Assembly: GCF_004570575.1 (NCBI RefSeq)
Contig: NZ_SPPD01000004.1
Location: forward strand, 62,001 to 126,000
Length of the DNA: 64,000 nucleotides
Reading direction: 5' to 3'
From: Streptococcus cuniculi
GTDB taxonomy: Bacteria; Bacillota; Bacilli; Lactobacillales; Streptococcaceae
A program made the translations under genes and the position numbers. Below the pieces are notes generated by a model, which worked only from the letters and a program-made list of their open reading frames with translations, did not search any database and was not told where the DNA came from. Shown one piece after another: positions 9,196-18,189 of this stretch (position 1 is the first letter of the stretch; each line of letters opens with the position of its first letter).

Positions 9196-9990
9196 CTAGC
9201 GTAGTCTGTTCGACAAAAACGCAGATTGCAAAAGGCAGTAAAGGGCACGCTTACTGCTTTTTATGTTTCCAAAATTACCAGTGAGGTCAGGAATGGAGAC
9301 ATCGGTTCGTTCCAAATAGAAGTTCCCTGTATTGATGTTAATCGGCTCAAAGCCAAACTCGCAGTGGAGACCACGCCCCATCAATAGCGCATCCACATCT
9401 GCTTTTGTCTTATTGTTTAACGCAGGTGGATGGTAGGGTTTGGTCGCATTTTTTCGTGGATTGCGGATAAAGAGGGTGTTGTTCTTCACCACCAACATAT
9501 CCTGAATGCGGTTATCAAAGGCGATTTGTTTGAGGGGCACACCATAGTAAGAAGCGATTTTTGGAAGCGTATCGTACTGGGTCACCTTGTAAATGAGGAA
9601 GGTGTCACTGGATTTCTTTCCACTGGTTTGAGTGTCTTTCTTACTTTCCGCATCAATCGTATAGACCTTGTTCAACTCTGGGGCTGTAAAAGGTGTCAAG
9701 GTTTGCCAGTTGGAGAGTTTATCCTTATACCGTATCATGCCTTTTTCAAACGCAGCGTCAGAGGGACTACTGTCAGGATACTTATAAGAGAAGCTAGCGG
9801 GACTTTCTCCCTTATAGTTCTTAGACGCATCGCTCAAGCTACAGGTCACTTGAGCGCCTGGTGTAGTCAAGCCATCCGCAAACACACCCTGAAACTGGAG
9901 TTTTCCTTTCTTATCGGTCTTCACCATAGTCCGAAGGTTAATGGTGGTGTTCCCAGGAAGATGAGGGGGTAGCTGGAGGAAATGGTAATA
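9196..9990 (-). pseudogene. internal fragment of an RHS/LysM secreted toxin-type protein
   Basis: The open frame continues upstream of the first Met (to about 9990, reading HFLQLPPHLPGNTTINLRTM), so both ends of the original gene are missing. A LysM domain is visible (YKVTQYDTLPKIASYYGVPL...NNTLFIRNP) followed by EPININTGNFYLERTDVSIP, the DUF6531-like start of RHS repeat proteins. After DLTGNF the sequence diverges and soon stops. RHS proteins are large polymorphic toxins or wall proteins. It lies between a broken ABC gene and pgi, opposite in strand to both. Confidence 0.6.
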
Positions 9991-10120
9991 TGTGTTTTTT
10001 CACATTTTTTTGAAAAATCTTCACTTCGTTTTATGAAAATGGATGAAAATATAGAATTTCCTTGAAAAAAAACCAATAAAGCGTTATCATTAAGTATGTA
10101 GAAAAAATGGAGGATTTATA

Positions 10121-11470
10121 ATGGCACATATCCAATTTGATTATTCAAAAGTCTTGGGACAATTCGTTTCTCCAACAGAATTGGACTTTTTACAAAGCCA
10201 AGTCACAGCACTTGATACAGACTTGCGTAAGGGGACTGGAGCAGGAGCTGAGATGCTTGGCTGGCTTGATTTACCAGAAAACTATGACAAAGAAGAGTTT
10301 GCTCGCATTAAAGAAGCGGCAGCCAAAATCCAATCAGATAGCGATGTACTCGTTGTGATTGGAATCGGCGGTTCTTACCTCGGTGCAAAAGCAGCGATTG
10401 ATTTCTTGAATACTTCTTTTGTAAACTTGCAAAGCAAGGAAGAGCGTAAAGCGCCACAAATTCTATACGCAGGAAACTCTATTTCATCTAGCTACTTGGC
10501 TGATTTGGTTGATTATGTAGCCGACAAGGATTTCTCTGTCAACGTGATTTCAAAATCAGGTACAACGACTGAACCAGCGATTGCCTTCCGTATTTTCAAA
10601 GAATTGCTCGTGAAAAAATACGGTCAAGAAGAAGCAAATCAACGAATCTATGCAACGACTGACCGTGAGCGCGGAGCTGTAAAAGTGGAAGCAGATGCCA
10701 ATGGTTGGGAAACATTTGTTGTGCCAGACAATGTTGGAGGACGTTTCTCTGTCTTGACCGCTGTAGGCTTGCTGCCGATTGCGGCATCAGGTGCAGACAT
10801 CACAGCCCTTATGGAAGGTGCAAATGCGGCTCGTAAGGACTATGCGTCTGACAAGATTGCTGAAAATGAGGCTTACCAATATGCAGTTGTGCGCAATATC
10901 CTTTACAGAAAAGGATACGTAACAGAAATCTTGGCAAACTATGAGCCATCTTTGCAATACTTTAGCGAATGGTGGAAACAACTGGCTGGTGAGTCAGAAG
11001 GAAAAGACCAAAAGGGTATTTACCCAACTTCAGCGAATTTCTCAACAGATTTGCACTCACTTGGTCAATTTATCCAAGAAGGCTACCGTAACCTTTTTGA
11101 AACAGTAATCCGTGTAGACAAGCCAAGAAAAAATATCTTGATTCCAGAAATGGCAGAAGACTTGGATGGTCTTGGCTACCTTCAAGGAAAAGATGTGGAT
11201 TTCGTCAACAAAAAAGCAACTGACGGTGTCCTTCTTGCCCACACTGACGGTGGCGTACCAAATATGTTTGTTACTCTTCCACAACAAGATGAGTTTACAC
11301 TTGGTTACACTATCTACTTCTTTGAATTGGCCATCGCCCTTTCAGGCTACCTCAATGGGGTGAACCCATTTGACCAACCAGGTGTAGAAGCCTACAAGAA
11401 GAATATGTTTGCCCTTCTTGGAAAACCAGGATTTGAAGAACTTGGTGCCGCATTAAACGCACGATTGTAA
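10121..11470 (+). CDS. pgi: glucose-6-phosphate isomerase
   Basis: A 449-residue cytoplasmic enzyme interconverting glucose 6-phosphate and fructose 6-phosphate. Conserved blocks are [42 protein letters not shown] and [24 protein letters not shown]. The start follows GGAGG. It is monocistronic, with a terminator right after the stop. It is the glycolytic entry point for fructose 6-phosphate made by the nearby polyol pathways, although gene order here is probably incidental. Confidence 0.97.
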   Translation: MAHIQFDYSKVLGQFVSPTELDFLQSQVTALDTDLRKGTGAGAEMLGWLDLPENYDKEEFARIKEAAAKIQSDSDVLVVIGIGGSYLGAKAAIDFLNTSFVNLQSKEERKAPQILYAGNSISSSYLADLVDYVADKDFSVNVISKSGTTTEPAIAFRIFKELLVKKYGQEEANQRIYATTDRERGAVKVEADANGWETFVVPDNVGGRFSVLTAVGLLPIAASGADITALMEGANAARKDYASDKIAENEAYQYAVVRNILYRKGYVTEILANYEPSLQYFSEWWKQLAGESEGKDQKGIYPTSANFSTDLHSLGQFIQEGYRNLFETVIRVDKPRKNILIPEMAEDLDGLGYLQGKDVDFVNKKATDGVLLAHTDGGVPNMFVTLPQQDEFTLGYTIYFFELAIALSGYLNGVNPFDQPGVEAYKKNMFALLGKPGFEELGAALNARL

Positions 11471-11488
11471 TTGTTAAATCGTAAGATG

Positions 11489-11515
11489 AAAACCAGCCAT
11501 CGGCTGGTTTTTTCT
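11489..11515 (+). terminator. rho-independent terminator of pgi
   Basis: AAAACCAGCCATCGGCTGGTTTTTTC: a GC stem closed by a short loop and followed by a T run, 18 bases after the pgi stop. Confidence 0.85.
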
Positions 11516-11533
11516 TTGTGAAAAAAGAACGGA

Positions 11534-11680
11534 CACATTGTCAAATGCCATAAAGTAAGGGGGCGTTGTCGCAAAAGTTTGTGAACAAAATAACTTTAAG
11601 AACATTTGACAAAAACATTGACAAAAGGAAAGAAAACGATTACAATGGATTTGAAAACAATTGACACAAAGGTTGTCAAA
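11534..11680 (+). promoter_or_regulatory. promoter with cre-like site and repeated TTGAC/GTCAA operator half-sites
   Basis: TTGACA (11618-11623) and TACAAT (11641-11646) form a near-consensus promoter with a 17-base spacer. The spacer contains AGAAAACGATTACA, a cre-like site. TTGTCAA (11538-11544), TTGACA (11606-11611), TTGACA (11618-11623) and an inverted pair TTGACA...TTGTCAA (11661-11679) recur around the promoter. These are good candidates for binding sites of the SorC-type regulator encoded downstream. Confidence 0.65.
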
Positions 11681-11699
11681 AGACAAAAGGAGGCCTGCT

Positions 11700-12947
11700 A
11701 TGACATTATATGGCAAATTGTTGGAACGTGAGGCACAAGGAAATCCTATCAAAGTAGGTGTCATTGGTGCTGGGCAAATGGGAACAGGAATGGTGGCTCA
11801 AGTCTCGACAATCCCAGGTATGGAGGTACGAGGCATCAGCGATATTCGTCTGGAAAACGCTCAGCGTGCTGCTGACGCTTACAATGCTTCTTCAGAAAAG
11901 AAAGTAGATATTCTGCTGACTACTGATTTTAAGGAAGTGATTCATTCCGAAGAAGTGGAAGTGATTGTTGATGCGACAGGTGTGCCGGAGGCGGGTGCTA
12001 AAATTTCGTTGGAAACTTTGATGGCGAAGAAACATCTTGTTCTCTTGAACGTAGAGGTAGATATTACCATAGGTCCTCTCATGAAGAAAATGTACGATGC
12101 GGCCGGTCTTGTTTATACAGGATCAGATGGTGATGAGCCAGCAGCGACTGCTCAATTGTACGAGTTTGCAAAAAGCATGGGAATGAAGGTTTTGGTCGCA
12201 GGAAAGGGAAAGAACAACTCTTTGAAAGTTGAGGCAAATCCTGATACGACAGCGGAAGAGGCAGCCTCTAAGAAGATGAGTGCCCACATGTTAGCCGCTT
12301 TTCAAGATGGCACAAAGACAATGGCGGAAATGAACTTATTGTCAAATGCAATTGGCTTTGTACCAGATGTGACGGGTATGCATGGTGTGTCTGCCGATTT
12401 GCAAGGTACAGTTGAAAAGCTAGACTTGAAAGAAAATGGCGGTGTTCTCAGCAAGTTTGGAGTTGTGGAGTATGTTGATGGTATTGCACCTGGTGTCTTT
12501 GTCATTGTTGAAGGGCAAAATGAAGGCGTAAAACATGAAATGAACTACTTGATGAAGGTGGGAGATAGAGTGCATCATATTCTATTCAGACCATATCATT
12601 TATGTAGTTTAGAAACTCCATTGACAGTTGCTAGAGCTGTTTTGGAACATGACCATGCGATTGTTCCATTGGGGGCTCCAGTTGCAGAAACGGTTGCTGT
12701 TGCTAAACGCGATATCAAAGCAGGTGAACGAATTGACGGAATCGGTGGTTACTGCGTTCGGGGTGTTATTGAAACACATGAAAATACATGTGCAATGAGG
12801 CACATTCCAATCGGTTTGGTTGGTGGAGCATCTGTTGCCAAACGCGATATTTCAAATGGTACTTTCTTGACAGAAGAGGATATCCAATTGGACGAAACAA
12901 CAACTGTTTACAAATTACGTAAACTTCAAGACGAAACATTTAACTAA
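11700..12947 (+). CDS. NAD(P)-binding oxidoreductase with C-terminal SAF domain (COG4091-like)
   Basis: The start at 11700 follows AAAGGAGG; a 13-codon longer frame overlaps the operator and is unlikely. The 415-residue protein opens with a Rossmann fold (IKVGVIGAGQMGTGMVAQVS) like homoserine dehydrogenase. The middle has VEVIVDATGVPEAGAKI and GSDGDEPAATAQLYEFAK. The last about 90 residues (VAVAKRDIKAGERIDGIGGYCVRG...DIQLDE) are a SAF domain as in sialic-acid/antifreeze proteins. The family is annotated as predicted homoserine dehydrogenase but sits here as first gene of a PTS operon. It is the only dehydrogenase in the operon, so it probably oxidises the imported phosphorylated polyol. The exact reaction is unknown. 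Confidence 0.75.
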   Translation: MTLYGKLLEREAQGNPIKVGVIGAGQMGTGMVAQVSTIPGMEVRGISDIRLENAQRAADAYNASSEKKVDILLTTDFKEVIHSEEVEVIVDATGVPEAGAKISLETLMAKKHLVLLNVEVDITIGPLMKKMYDAAGLVYTGSDGDEPAATAQLYEFAKSMGMKVLVAGKGKNNSLKVEANPDTTAEEAASKKMSAHMLAAFQDGTKTMAEMNLLSNAIGFVPDVTGMHGVSADLQGTVEKLDLKENGGVLSKFGVVEYVDGIAPGVFVIVEGQNEGVKHEMNYLMKVGDRVHHILFRPYHLCSLETPLTVARAVLEHDHAIVPLGAPVAETVAVAKRDIKAGERIDGIGGYCVRGVIETHENTCAMRHIPIGLVGGASVAKRDISNGTFLTEEDIQLDETTTVYKLRKLQDETFN

Positions 12948-12965
12948 AGAGATGAGAGGAATTAG

Positions 12966-13334
12966 ATGGCGAAATTGGCAATTGTACTGACGGTGATTTT
13001 ACTATTTCAATTGATTCTGAGCTTATATCAAGTCCGATATTACCAGCAATTCATGAGCGATTTGGTGGAAAAATACAAGCATACAAGTGACTACTATCTC
13101 GTATCAGAAGTCGTCAAGTCTCGTTTGTCATCTAATACTCTTGCTCTGATACATAATAAAAATAAGGTTATTATAGAGGCGTATTATCTACGTGGAATGA
13201 CCATTTTTTCTAAATTTAAACCTTGTGACGCCGTTGTTGGCCATTGTTTAAATAAACAATTGTTAGCAGTTGTACAAGGGGATAAGCTGAAAGAACGAGC
13301 CATCAGCATGTTGATTGAAAAAAGTGGTCAGTAG
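12966..13334 (+). CDS. GutM-family glucitol operon activator-like protein
   Basis: 122 residues starting with one membrane helix (MAKLAIVLTVILLFQLILSL) followed by a cytoplasmic domain (YYLVSEVVKSRLSSNTLALIH...). This matches GutM, which accompanies glucitol PTS genes and acts as an accessory activator in enterobacteria. It lies 18 bases after the oxidoreductase and is followed closely by EIIA. A second, longer GutM is at 45509. Confidence 0.75.
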   Translation: MAKLAIVLTVILLFQLILSLYQVRYYQQFMSDLVEKYKHTSDYYLVSEVVKSRLSSNTLALIHNKNKVIIEAYYLRGMTIFSKFKPCDAVVGHCLNKQLLAVVQGDKLKERAISMLIEKSGQ

Positions 13335-13343
13335 GAGGTGGAA

Positions 13344-13703
13344 ATGGAAGAATTTAAAGTCGTAGAAATTGGAGAAATGGTACCGGCATTTGAAGAAGAA
13401 ATGTTGATTGTACTCTTTGGAGAGCAAGCTCCTCCTGAATTGAGGGCAATCTGTGTGGTGCATGATTATCAAGCAAGTAAGGATGATGTTTTACAAGTTG
13501 GAACAAAAATTCGAATGGGTGGTCAGGAGTACACTTTGACAAAAGTGGGAGGTGCTGCCAATGCTAACTTTGCTGAGCTTGGACATGTTTCGATTTACTT
13601 TAGACAGGGGGAAAATGATATTTTACCGGGGGCAGTAATTGCAGAGCCGATGATTTTTCCCAAATTAGCGCCGGGAGATACAATAAACATCATGAATAAT
13701 TGA
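13344..13703 (+). CDS. PTS glucitol/sorbitol-type EIIA component
   Basis: 119 residues from the ATG at 13344, five bases after AGGAGG; a GTG six bases upstream overlaps that site. The sequence LIVLFGEQAPPELRAICVVHDY, GQEYTLTKVGGAANANFAELGH and GAVIAEPMIFPKLAPGD is characteristic of glucitol IIA, with the candidate phospho-His in VVHDY. It passes phosphate from HPr to the EIIB of the same operon. It is clearly diverged from the second EIIA at 47646. Confidence 0.85.
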   Translation: MEEFKVVEIGEMVPAFEEEMLIVLFGEQAPPELRAICVVHDYQASKDDVLQVGTKIRMGGQEYTLTKVGGAANANFAELGHVSIYFRQGENDILPGAVIAEPMIFPKLAPGDTINIMNN

Positions 13704-13751
13704 GGGTTGTGGTATAATTTCTGTAGATAACCGAACAAAGGGGAATGAACT

Positions 13752-14699
13752 ATGGAAAAGTACACAGAAAAAGACTATGTCAAGGTCGCTGTGATGTATT
13801 ACGATGAGGGGATGACACAGGCAGAAATAGCTAAAAAATTAAAGGTTTCTCGCTCTCTCATTTCGAAGATACTCATTGATGCTAGAGAAGCAAAAATTGT
13901 CGAAGTGTTTATTAACAGCCAGTCCGTTGTGACAGCAAAACTGGAAAGAGAGATTGAAAAACGGTTTAATGTATCTAGTGTAGTGGTGGTTGATACAGAT
14001 GGACTGAGTGTGGCGGAGATTAAGCGAAAAGTGAGTCGAGCAGCTGCCGGACATTGTGAATCCTATATCAAGCGTAATACGAACATTCGGAGTATCGGGG
14101 TTTCGTGGGGAGAAACATTGAAATATATGATTGATTATTTCCCCTATGTGAGCTACCCTCAAATACATATCTATCCATTGGTGGGAGGAATGGGCAATGA
14201 GTATTTCTATCTTCATTCTAACCAGCTCGTTCAGACCTTGGCTCAAAAAATGGGAGCACTAGCCCATTACTTATATGTCCCTGCGATGGTTTCTAGTGTG
14301 AGCTTGAAAGAGGAGTTGGAGCGCGATTCTACGATTTCATGTGTGATGGATGAGAGTCGCAACGTTGACTTTGCGATTGTTGGCCTAGCCTCCTTGATTG
14401 AAGAGAGTACAATGACTCGGACAGGCTATATTTCACATGATGATGTGGAGCAATTCAAGCAATTAGGAATTATTGGTGACATCAATTCTCAATTTTTTGG
14501 TCGTCACGGAGAATCAGACTTTGAAATCAATCGTCATGTGGTAGGCTTGAGTATTGAAGATATAAAGAATATCCCAGCGGTGATGGCTGTTTCTTATGGA
14601 GAAGAAAAGGCCGACGCTATTAAAGTAGCACTTGAAAATCAATTGCTCAATATGTTGGTGACGACGGATAAAACCGCAAAAAAATTATTAAGTATGTAG
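13752..14699 (+). CDS. SorC-family sugar-responsive transcription regulator
   Basis: 315 residues. N-terminal helix-turn-helix: YDEGMTQAEIAKKLKVSRSLISKILIDAREAKIV (residues about 18-52). The rest is the SorC sugar-phosphate-binding domain: IRSIGVSWGETLKYMI, YPLVGGMGNEYF, VDFAIVGLASL, GRHGESDFEINRHVVGLSIEDIKNIPAVMAVSYG. Regulators of this class bind a phosphorylated intermediate of the pathway they control. It lies inside the PTS operon between EIIA and EIIC and is expected to act at the repeated TTGAC/GTCAA sites at 11534-11680. Confidence 0.85.
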   Translation: MEKYTEKDYVKVAVMYYDEGMTQAEIAKKLKVSRSLISKILIDAREAKIVEVFINSQSVVTAKLEREIEKRFNVSSVVVVDTDGLSVAEIKRKVSRAAAGHCESYIKRNTNIRSIGVSWGETLKYMIDYFPYVSYPQIHIYPLVGGMGNEYFYLHSNQLVQTLAQKMGALAHYLYVPAMVSSVSLKEELERDSTISCVMDESRNVDFAIVGLASLIEESTMTRTGYISHDDVEQFKQLGIIGDINSQFFGRHGESDFEINRHVVGLSIEDIKNIPAVMAVSYGEEKADAIKVALENQLLNMLVTTDKTAKKLLSM

Positions 14700-14744
14700 A
14701 ATGGAAGCTATTTGAAACGAATAGTTTCTTCTAAAAAACCAAAA

Positions 14745-14758
14745 AGAAAGCGCTTGCC
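14745..14758 (+). promoter_or_regulatory. cre-like site before the EIIC gene
   Basis: AGAAAGCGCTTGCC contains the palindromic core AAGCGCTT and lies 22 bases upstream of the EIIC start, inside the operon. It could act as a CcpA roadblock. Confidence 0.4.
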
Positions 14759-14779
14759 CTTCGTGGTAGAGGTAGAATA

Positions 14780-15307
14780 ATGAAATATATTGAATGGTTT
14801 GGTGAAAATTTTATAGGCATCTTTCAAGCAGGAGGAGAGCAGTTTGTGGGGTATTTAACAGGAATTGTACCGCTACTAGTGGCTCTCTTGACCTTTACAA
14901 ATGCCTTGATTGCCTTGATTGGTAGGGATAAGGTCAATCATTTTATCCGTGCTTGCGCGAAGTATACGGTATTGCGGTATACATTGATGCCGTTATTTGC
15001 CGTATTATTGATGACCAATCCGATGGCTTATACTTTTGGTCAGTTCTTAAAGGAGGAAGAAAAACCTGCTTTCTATGATGCAGCCGTCAGTATGGTTCAC
15101 CCTGTAACAGGACTCTTTCCTTATGCGAATGCAGGAGAATTGTTTGTCTTTTTAGGAATCGCAAATGGTGTCGTAGAAGCTGGCTACTCTCAAGGGAGTT
15201 TGGCAGTACGTTATTTTCTAGCCGGATTAGTCGTTATTTTGATTAGAGGTGTAGTAACAGAGCGGTTGACAAAATTCTTGATGCAACGAACAGCGATACA
15301 AAAATAA
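14780..15307 (+). CDS. PTS glucitol/sorbitol-type EIIC component
   Basis: 175 residues, a membrane protein with about four hydrophobic segments. FQAGGEQFVGYLTGIVPLLVALLTFTNALIALIG and NPMAYTFGQFLKEEEKPAFYDAA and MVHPVTGLFPYANAGELFVFLGI follow the same layout as the SrlA-type protein at 46011. It forms the sugar channel together with the IIBC protein at 15610. A BOX-like repeat separates these two genes. Confidence 0.88.
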   Translation: MKYIEWFGENFIGIFQAGGEQFVGYLTGIVPLLVALLTFTNALIALIGRDKVNHFIRACAKYTVLRYTLMPLFAVLLMTNPMAYTFGQFLKEEEKPAFYDAAVSMVHPVTGLFPYANAGELFVFLGIANGVVEAGYSQGSLAVRYFLAGLVVILIRGVVTERLTKFLMQRTAIQK

Positions 15308-15313
15308 TAGTTT

Positions 15314-15591
15314 ATACTCAAAGAAAATCAAAAAGCAAACCAGGAAGCTAGCCGAAGGCTGCTTCTATAGTCCAGTGGACTATAGAAGGTTGGAAATAGA
15401 ACTTGCGAAAGCAAGTAACTATTGTAGAGTACGGAATTGAGTTCGAGCTAAGCACTGTGTGAAAAAGATAAATCTTCCTAGAGTCTACAGACTCTTCGTC
15501 AGATTTCCTATTTTCACTTTGTGTTTTTAACGCTCTCACATCTTATGCAAGGCGACGCTGATAACGTTTGAATTTGATTTTCAAAGAGTAT
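15314..15591. repeat. BOX-like element within the polyol operon
   Basis: The element begins ATACTCAAAGAAAATCAAA and ends with the inverted counterpart TTTGATTTTCAAAGAGTAT. Near the left end AGGAAGCTAGCCGAAGGCTGC is the boxC-type segment, and near the right end GCAAGGCGACGCTGA is the boxA core known from pneumococcal BOX elements. The interior carries two hairpin modules (for example ATAGTCCAGTGGACTAT). It lies between EIIC and EIIB genes on the same strand. Confidence 0.85.
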
Positions 15592-15609
15592 TAGAAAGAG
15601 GTGATGAAT

Positions 15610-16620
15610 ATGCCTGAATATAAAGCGGTCTTTGTGAGACCGGGAGATAATGGTTGGGGAGACGGTTTGAGGGTCCATCCAACTACAGAAAAAAATAAAA
15701 TCGTATCTGTAACAGGTGGGGGGATCCACCCAGTGGCACAACGTGTCGCTGATTTGACAGGAGCGGAAGTGGTAGACGGTTTTAAAAATGCCGTTCCAGA
15801 CAGCGAAATCGCAGCAGCTGTCATTGACTGCGGGGGGACAGCACGGATTGGAGTATATCCAATGAAGAATATTTTGACCTTAGATGTGTTGCCATCTTCT
15901 CCGTCAGGTCCTTTGTCAAAACATATCAATGTTCGTAACTTTGTTTCAGGGGTGAAACCAGACTGTGTGGCACTTGTAGGTGCTGATGAGCCTGTTAGTG
16001 TGGCACAAGAAGAACCTGTTTTGCTTGATAAGGAAGAGTTCAAAGAAAAGTACGCTGCGGTAAAAGAAGAACATCGGAACAACCAAGCGATGCAGGATAG
16101 CTTTTTAGTTCGTTTCTCAAGAAAAATAGGCAATGTCATGGGAATCTTTTACCAAGCAGGTCGTGATACCATGGAGATGCTATTTAAGAATATCCTTCCT
16201 TTCATGGCTTTCATGAGTACCATTATCGGTATTATCAATTACACTGGTGTGGGAAATGTTATTGCCAATCTCCTTGAGCCTCTGTCGGGTTCAATCCTTG
16301 GTTTTGTGGTTATTGCCTTTATTTGTAGTATTCCATTGATTTCTCCTGTTATTGGACCGGGTGCTGTTATTGCTCAGGTGATTGGGGTTTTGATTGGGAC
16401 ACAGATTGCAAGAGGAACGATACCTGTTACCTATGCCTTGCCAGCTTTATTTGCAATCAATGCACAGGTAGGTTGTGACTTTATTCCAGTTGGTTTATCT
16501 TTGGGAGAAGCAAAGCCTGAAACAGTGTCAATCGGTGTGCCTGCTATCTTATACAGTCGTGTTGTAACAGGTGCCTTAGCTGTTATTATTGGTTGGATCT
16601 TTAGTATCGGTATGTACTAA
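15610..16620 (+). CDS. PTS glucitol/sorbitol-type EIIB(C) component
   Basis: Chosen start ATG at 15610, seven bases after GAGGTG; two starts lie just upstream. The roughly 336-residue protein has an N-terminal IIB domain (VTGGGIHPVAQRVADLTG; phospho-Cys candidate in VIDCGGTARIGVYP) and a C-terminal membrane domain (NILPFMAFMSTIIGIINYTG, IPLISPVIGPGAVIAQVIGVLIG, INAQVGCDFIPVGLSLGEAKPE). It completes the PTS with the EIIA and EIIC genes of the operon. Substrate is not defined by sequence; a diverged set exists at 46011-48011. Confidence 0.9.
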   Translation: MPEYKAVFVRPGDNGWGDGLRVHPTTEKNKIVSVTGGGIHPVAQRVADLTGAEVVDGFKNAVPDSEIAAAVIDCGGTARIGVYPMKNILTLDVLPSSPSGPLSKHINVRNFVSGVKPDCVALVGADEPVSVAQEEPVLLDKEEFKEKYAAVKEEHRNNQAMQDSFLVRFSRKIGNVMGIFYQAGRDTMEMLFKNILPFMAFMSTIIGIINYTGVGNVIANLLEPLSGSILGFVVIAFICSIPLISPVIGPGAVIAQVIGVLIGTQIARGTIPVTYALPALFAINAQVGCDFIPVGLSLGEAKPETVSIGVPAILYSRVVTGALAVIIGWIFSIGMY

Positions 16621-16646
16621 TTAGTAGTGATGAAAAAGGAAACATT

Positions 16647-17486
16647 ATGAAAACAAATTCAAAACAGATGTATCGAGTGGCAAAGCAGCAGGGATTTGCT
16701 ATCCCTCATGCCAATTTTATTGACCTAAATTCAGCGAGAGCCTTTGTTCAAACGGCTGAGAAGAGGGGGCTGCCGCTACTACTGGCCTATGCCCAGTCTC
16801 ACCAGTCTATCTTGTCCTTAGAAGAGGCGGCTGCGATTGGCAACGTTATGGCGGATTCGGTCAGCGTGCCGATTGTCCTTCATTTGGACCACGGAGAAGA
16901 TTTTGATTTTATCAAACGTGCGATTGAGCTTGGCTTTACTTCTGTTATGATTGATGCTTCACAGAAATCATTTGAGGAAAACGTGCGCTTGACCAAGGAA
17001 GTAGTCGAATATGCCCATGCGCGTGGTGTCGTTGTCGAAGCAGAATTGGGGCATGTGGGGGCAAATGATACTTCAGAGGCCACTCAAGTAACGGACTCTG
17101 TCTATACGGAAGTCAAAGATGTGCAAGACTTTGTGGCTCAGACACATGTGGACTCCTTAGCTATTTCCATTGGGACAGCTCATGGTATTTATAGAGGGGT
17201 ACCGAAGATCAATTTTGAGCGGCTACATGAAATTGCGGAGTTGACTTCTGTTCCGCTGGTTCTGCATGGGGGGTCTTCATCAGGTGACGACAATCTTGGC
17301 CGCTGTGCGCATGAGGGCACTACGAAGATCAACATCTATACCGACTTCATCGTGTCGGCCTTTGAAGCCATTCAAGATAAAGCGCCGCAGGATTACATTG
17401 GTCTAAAACAGGTTGCGGATCAGGCGATGGGAGCGATGTTGGATCACTATTATGATGTATTTGGTACCAAAGCAGTAAAGGGGTAG
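16647..17486 (+). CDS. class II ketose-(bis)phosphate aldolase
   Basis: 279 residues of the zinc-dependent aldolase family. Zinc ligands and active-site blocks are intact: VLHLDHGEDFD, VVVEAELGHVGANDT, ISIGTAHGIYRGVP and LVLHGGSSSGDDN, plus KINIYTDF for phosphate binding. Members cleave fructose- or tagatose-bisphosphate or ketose-1-phosphates, giving dihydroxyacetone phosphate. No sugar-phosphate kinase lies in this operon, so a ketose monophosphate substrate is possible. It is 26 bases after EIIB and 5 bases before the TIM-like gene. Confidence 0.88.
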   Translation: MKTNSKQMYRVAKQQGFAIPHANFIDLNSARAFVQTAEKRGLPLLLAYAQSHQSILSLEEAAAIGNVMADSVSVPIVLHLDHGEDFDFIKRAIELGFTSVMIDASQKSFEENVRLTKEVVEYAHARGVVVEAELGHVGANDTSEATQVTDSVYTEVKDVQDFVAQTHVDSLAISIGTAHGIYRGVPKINFERLHEIAELTSVPLVLHGGSSSGDDNLGRCAHEGTTKINIYTDFIVSAFEAIQDKAPQDYIGLKQVADQAMGAMLDHYYDVFGTKAVKG

Positions 17487-17490
17487 CTAG

Positions 17491-18189
17491 ATGAGAAAAG
17501 TAGCAGTAAAAGCACCATTTTTCATGTTTAATCCCAAATCCTACCTTTATGGGGAAGAGTTGGAAGGTTTTGCAAAGGTTGCAGAAGAATTGGCCCTTGA
17601 ATACCCAGACGTTTCGGTCTTTATGACGAGTCCGTTTGCAGATATTCGTGGCGTTGCAGCGCATACAAATCAGGCGATTGTCTCGGCTCAACATATCGAT
17701 GGGATCAAACCAGGTCGTGGAATGGGGCATGTGCTAGCGGATTCGGTCTATGCAGCAGGAGCAAGAGCTACCTTTTTGAATCATGCAGAACGCCCTTTGA
17801 GTTTTGATGAATTGGTTCGAACCGTTGTGAGGGCAGATGAGTTGGGCATGGTGACGATTGTTTGTGCCAATTCACTTAAGGAAGCAAAGGCCATTGCAAC
17901 CCTAGAACCAGACATTATCCTTTGTGAACCAACAGAATTAATCGGAACAGGCAATACCAGTGATGCTTCCTACGTTACTGCGACAAATGAAGCCATTAAG
18001 GCGATTTCGCCAACGACCCTCGTCATGCAAGCGGCGGGAATCAGCAAACCTGAGGATGTCTATCGTGTGATTGAATTGGGTGCAGATGGTTCTGGTTGTA
18101 CGAGTGGGATTACAGAAGCAGAGAATCCCCATCAAATGTTACGAGACATGGTGAAAGCTGCAGACAAGGCATGGAGAGAAAAAGGATGA
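17491..18189 (+). CDS. triosephosphate isomerase-like protein
   Basis: 232 residues, a short TIM-barrel. Catalytic positions of triosephosphate isomerase are kept: Asn/Lys in FMFNPKSYLYG, His in FLNHAERPLSFDE, Glu in LCEPTELIGTGNTSDASY, and phosphate-loop glycines in LGADGSGCTSGI. It is shorter than housekeeping TpiA (about 250) and sits in a polyol PTS operon. TIM homologues of this kind act as tetrulose-phosphate isomerases in erythritol catabolism (EryH), so a non-triose substrate is a real option. Function here is inferred, not known. Confidence 0.8.
   Translation: MRKVAVKAPFFMFNPKSYLYGEELEGFAKVAEELALEYPDVSVFMTSPFADIRGVAAHTNQAIVSAQHIDGIKPGRGMGHVLADSVYAAGARATFLNHAERPLSFDELVRTVVRADELGMVTIVCANSLKEAKAIATLEPDIILCEPTELIGTGNTSDASYVTATNEAIKAISPTTLVMQAAGISKPEDVYRVIELGADGSGCTSGITEAENPHQMLRDMVKAADKAWREKG

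Noticed and set aside
9430-9972. 180-codon frame opposite the RHS fragment
   Set aside because: The minus-strand frame has recognisable LysM and RHS motifs; this one has none.
11661-11699. Upstream in-frame start for the SAF oxidoreductase
   Set aside because: It would begin inside the TTGACA/TTGTCAA operator and lacks a ribosome site; ATG at 11700 follows AAAGGAGG.
18096-18185. N-terminal extension of the YjbQ gene
   Set aside because: It overlaps the TIM-like gene by 90 bases; the ATGA overlap at 18186 gives a normal start.
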